The notes under the pieces are model-generated. The model was not told where the DNA came from, made no database searches, and saw nothing but the letters and a program-made list of their open reading frames with translations. A program made the translations under genes and the position numbers. A DNA stretch of 64,000 nt from an uncultured Muribaculaceae bacterium (lineage in GTDB: Bacteria > Bacteroidota > Bacteroidia > Bacteroidales > Muribaculaceae), in contig CAJTWH010000011.1 in NCBI GenBank assembly GCA_910579995.1, positions 1 through 64,000 of the forward strand, read 5' to 3'. Of this stretch, positions 61,820-64,000 are shown piece by piece (the stretch's first letter is position 1; each line of letters opens with the position of its first letter).

Positions 61820-63193
61820 TCACTTATCAAGATTAGTCACCGGGATAAAACGAGTTGACGGATACTGTTCGTTGCGATAATGTTCGATCATCCAATCCTT
61901 AAGGATTTCACGGTGACGTTGGAGTTCGTCGGAATATCGCTTCTCGATTGCAAGATTCATCATCTCACCTCTATCAGTTTCCATATCATAGAGCATTTCC
62001 CGGTTTTTACCGGCTTCGTAGAGCACATATTTGTAGCGAGGAGTACGCACCGCCCAGCCTCTGGTACCACCGGTCTGCGCAAATATGGTCTCGGTGACAA
62101 CATAGTCTTGGTGCTTGTATGCAGAGTCAGCCTTTTCAGCGACTTTGCGGTAGCTTACACCTTTGCAATGAGCCGGAACAGGAGCCTCAGCCCAATCCAG
62201 CACACTCGGTATCAGATCTATACCGTTATTCACGAGTTGGGGCACGGTAGCACCCGCATTTTTTCCCTTTGGGAGACAAACAATCATAGGCACATTGGCA
62301 ACCTCCTCATATAGTACGGTCTTCTGATTCCACCTGTGCGCCCCTTGTCCATCGCCATGGTCGGAAGTGAAAATCACAACTGTATTATCCCACAGATTCT
62401 GACGGTCAAGCTCATCGACAATCTTACCGATTTCAGCGTCGACGCTTTCAATCAGGCTGAAATAGGCGTGCCTGTATCTACGCCAATCATCAGGGGTATA
62501 GTCTATAGTCGGATAAAGGCGATAGCTGCGGCTTTTCTCCCACTGCAGAACATCTGCGTCGTATGCCCCGACATTAAAGTTGGCGGGAAGGTTGGGGCAA
62601 GATTCAATATCTACCTCATTCACGGTTGCAAATGGTGTTTTCTGCCCTCGGGCGTATTCACAGATATTATGAGGATTATCAAATGACGCAACCAAAAAGA
62701 ATGGTTTGTCGCCATGATCAGCCTTTATGAATTCCACAGCAGCCTCGGCAAGCCCGATGTCGTTATGGCCATGAAGATTCTTGAATCCAAATGCGGTATC
62801 AGCAGGTAACGAATTGGTATTCACGTGCCATTTTCCTGAATATCCATTGTCGTATCCGGCTTCTTGCATGATGTTGCCAAGAGTGCGCATGCGTAAAGAA
62901 TCCGGCAGAGGAGTTTCATTTTCAGCCATTCCAATTTCAGCAGGCATATAACCTGTAAACATTGAGGCTCTTGAAGGCCCACTCAGCGGCAGTGCGCAAT
63001 ATACATTATCGAATCTGACGCCACGGGCAGCAAGTCGGTCCATATTAGGAGTGCGCACATCTTTATTACCTGCACAACTCATAGCATTGGCACTCTGCTG
63101 GTCAGTCATTATATATACGATGTTGGGGCGTGCGGCACTCACACTTCCCCACAACGCACAAACCGTACTGACAAGAATTAAAAACTTTTTCAT
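61820..63193 (-). CDS. Serine-type sulfatase (formylglycine-dependent)
   Basis: A 457-residue secreted enzyme (signal peptide ending SVSAA). The alkaline-phosphatase-fold start is RPNIVYIMTDQQSAN with metal ligand Asp31. The activation motif is S-G-P-S-R-A-S-M-F-T-G with Ser71, so formylglycine is made from serine by an anaerobic sulfatase-maturating enzyme encoded elsewhere. SGKWHVN and VVIFTSDHGDGQGAHRWNQKTVLYEE complete the metal site. It removes sulfate from a glycan, fitting the neighbouring lyases. It has its own -7 box and is divergent from the HTCS. Confidence 0.93.
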   Translation of the reverse strand: MKKFLILVSTVCALWGSVSAARPNIVYIMTDQQSANAMSCAGNKDVRTPNMDRLAARGVRFDNVYCALPLSGPSRASMFTGYMPAEIGMAENETPLPDSLRMRTLGNIMQEAGYDNGYSGKWHVNTNSLPADTAFGFKNLHGHNDIGLAEAAVEFIKADHGDKPFFLVASFDNPHNICEYARGQKTPFATVNEVDIESCPNLPANFNVGAYDADVLQWEKSRSYRLYPTIDYTPDDWRRYRHAYFSLIESVDAEIGKIVDELDRQNLWDNTVVIFTSDHGDGQGAHRWNQKTVLYEEVANVPMIVCLPKGKNAGATVPQLVNNGIDLIPSVLDWAEAPVPAHCKGVSYRKVAEKADSAYKHQDYVVTETIFAQTGGTRGWAVRTPRYKYVLYEAGKNREMLYDMETDRGEMMNLAIEKRYSDELQRHREILKDWMIEHYRNEQYPSTRFIPVTNLDK

Positions 63194-63218
63194 GATAAAA
63201 TATTTTATTTTCCGATGG

Positions 63219-63226
63219 CAAAGTTA
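63219..63226 (-). promoter_or_regulatory. -7 promoter box for the sulfatase gene
   Basis: Minus strand TAACTTTG, 25 bases from the ATG at 63193; no consensus TTG upstream. Confidence 0.5.
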
Positions 63227-63353
63227 CACCTAATCCCCATCGTCGTCATTCACAAATGTGCAATGATTCGCCATACACTTTTATTTATGTTGAAATTGCT
63301 TTTAAATTTGTGCAAATCATTACACTTTAATATGTTAGCAAAATCTATTATTA

Positions 63354-63361
63354 TATCTTTG
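63354..63361 (+). promoter_or_regulatory. -7 box of a short intergenic transcript
   Basis: TATCTTTG, followed by GCGGAGGAAAAAC. With the terminator at 63640 it would define a transcript of roughly 310 bases between the sulfatase and HTCS genes. No TTG at the exact spacing. Confidence 0.45.
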
Positions 63362-63389
63362 CGGAGGAAAAACAACCTTAATCACATTC

Positions 63390-63458
63390 ATGGAAATGAA
63401 AATCAACCCACTTTGCCCCACCCTCCCCGCGTATCTAAAACAGCAACAGAAGCGATGA
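63390..63458 (+). other. Tiny open frame in the intergenic transcript, possibly a decayed gene
   Basis: ATG at 63390 opens 22 codons (MEMKINPLCPTLPAYLKQQQ, then KR) and ends at TGA 63456. The same frame continues after the stop with a further 34 codons to 63561. I do not recognise either part. It could be a small peptide, the 5' end of a dead gene, or chance. The 538-base gap 63194-63731 contains nothing else protein-like. Confidence 0.3.
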
Positions 63459-63639
63459 TGGAGAATGTCGGCAACAGATCCGCCCAATCAATATCCCGAT
63501 ATTAATCGGAGAACCATATACTATACAATTGAAAGTAGAAAGATTGTTTTAATGAACTGAAGCAGCTATATTCCACAGCAGGAACCGAAAGGCAACAAAG
63601 ATTGTCGTGAGACACTCGAAAGCCCTTTCACATCAGCTT

Positions 63640-63677
63640 AAAATACACATCTTTATGCTTTAAAGATGTGTATTTTT
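63640..63677 (+). terminator. Strong terminator before the HTCS gene
   Basis: AAAATACACATCTTTA (63640-63655) pairs perfectly with TAAAGATGTGTATTTT (63661-63676) around a five-base apex and runs into TTTTTCTT, a textbook intrinsic terminator on the plus strand. Confidence 0.85.
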
Positions 63678-63701
63678 CTTCCTATTAACGACAATTTTAC
63701 G

Positions 63702-63709
63702 TATCTTTG
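63702..63709 (+). promoter_or_regulatory. -7 promoter box for the HTCS gene
   Basis: TATCTTTG, 22 bases upstream of the ATG at 63732 and just after the terminator at 63640-63677; the -33 region reads TTC rather than TTG. Confidence 0.55.
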
Positions 63710-63731
63710 CAAATGAAATTAATTTCTAACA

Positions 63732-64000
63732 ATGAGACTTCCATATTCCATCATATTATTCATCACGGCGTGTTTGACCACCTTCGCCAACGAAACGTTG
63801 GGCGGCCATATTTCATTCAGACATCTTGGCCTCAACGAAGGGCTTTCACACACCACAGTACCGAGCATAACTCAGGACAGTTTAGGCTATATGTGGTTTG
63901 CCACCTACGACGGACTTAACCGATATGATGGATATACCTTCAAGGTTTACCGGCATAATGACTCCATCCCCGGAAGTATCTCCTCTGACATTGTGCGCCA
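63732..64000 (+). CDS. Hybrid two-component system regulator (HTCS), N-terminal part
   Basis: The first 89 codons are in the window and the gene runs off the right edge. A signal peptide (residues 1-20, ending TTFANE) is followed by ISFRHLGLNEGLSHTTVPSI and then QDSLGYMWFATYDGLNRYDG, the standard opening of the HTCS periplasmic propeller with its first Reg_prop repeat. The match to the N-terminus of the HTCS at 36316 is clear. Its place beside the sulfatase and upstream of the lyase operon makes it the likely sensor-regulator of PUL 2. Confidence 0.88.
   Translation, partial: MRLPYSIILFITACLTTFANETLGGHISFRHLGLNEGLSHTTVPSITQDSLGYMWFATYDGLNRYDGYTFKVYRHNDSIPGSISSDIVR

Noticed and set aside
1..64000. 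CRISPR arrays, tRNA or rRNA genes, and intact insertion sequences
   Set aside because: I scanned for regularly spaced direct repeats, tRNA-like clover patterns and transposase motifs and found none that stand up.

Overview
The window reads as a chromosomal segment from a gut-type member of the Bacteroidales (phylum Bacteroidota). A Muribaculaceae-like genome is my best guess, but the species cannot be fixed from the sequence. The evidence is two SusC/SusD pairs, hybrid two-component (HTCS) regulators, lipoproteins with acidic residues just after the lipobox cysteine, no usable Shine-Dalgarno sequences, and many promoters with the Bacteroidota -7 box TAnnTTTG, several with TTG 20 bases upstream. 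No tRNA, rRNA, CRISPR array or intact insertion sequence was seen.

Layout. 1-5.3 kb: small redox and housekeeping genes (end of a probable peptidase, flavodoxin lipoprotein, esterase lipoprotein, aldo/keto reductase, RibD/DHFR-like reductase, AraC regulator with an ABM monooxygenase). 5.38-5.84 kb: a small gene graveyard with remnants of a sugar O-acetyltransferase and a flavodoxin. 5.84-8.72 kb: a DUF4249 lipoprotein plus TonB-dependent receptor pair whose promoter almost touches its GTG start. 8.77-15.34 kb: an efflux operon (TetR, TolC, HlyD, two ATPases, two ABC-2 permeases); the TolC gene carries an in-frame amber codon. 15.44-15.73 kb: a chain of hairpins sharing the core CAGCTACGC. 15.75-21.49 kb: a DUF5107/TPR protein, a sugar porter and an AraC regulator.

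21.5-47.75 kb is a polysaccharide utilisation locus (PUL 1): GH92, GH95, SusC, SusD, a seven-bladed FG-GAP propeller protein, a clan GH-D alpha-galactosidase, an HTCS, a sialate O-acetylesterase, a second GH92, a GH36 and an aldose 1-epimerase. The enzymes would remove alpha-galactose, alpha-fucose (or L-galactose), alpha-mannose and acetyl groups, which suits a decorated host or plant glycan. Two of its proteins end in a domain resembling a type IX secretion sorting signal. A collapsed GH29 fucosidase lies at its 3' edge.

48.06-63.19 kb is a second PUL read on the minus strand: a serine-type sulfatase on its own promoter, then one long operon of periplasmic heparinase-II/III-like lyase, DUF3575 protein, two DUF6562-like lipoproteins, lipoprotein lyase, SusC and SusD. 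A divergent HTCS, cut by the window end, is its likely regulator. A sulfated uronic-acid polysaccharide, such as a glycosaminoglycan, is the likely substrate (inference). The fimbria-anchor-like trio (DUF3575, DUF6562, DUF6562 plus a C-terminal lectin-like part) set between two lyases is the most novel-looking arrangement here.
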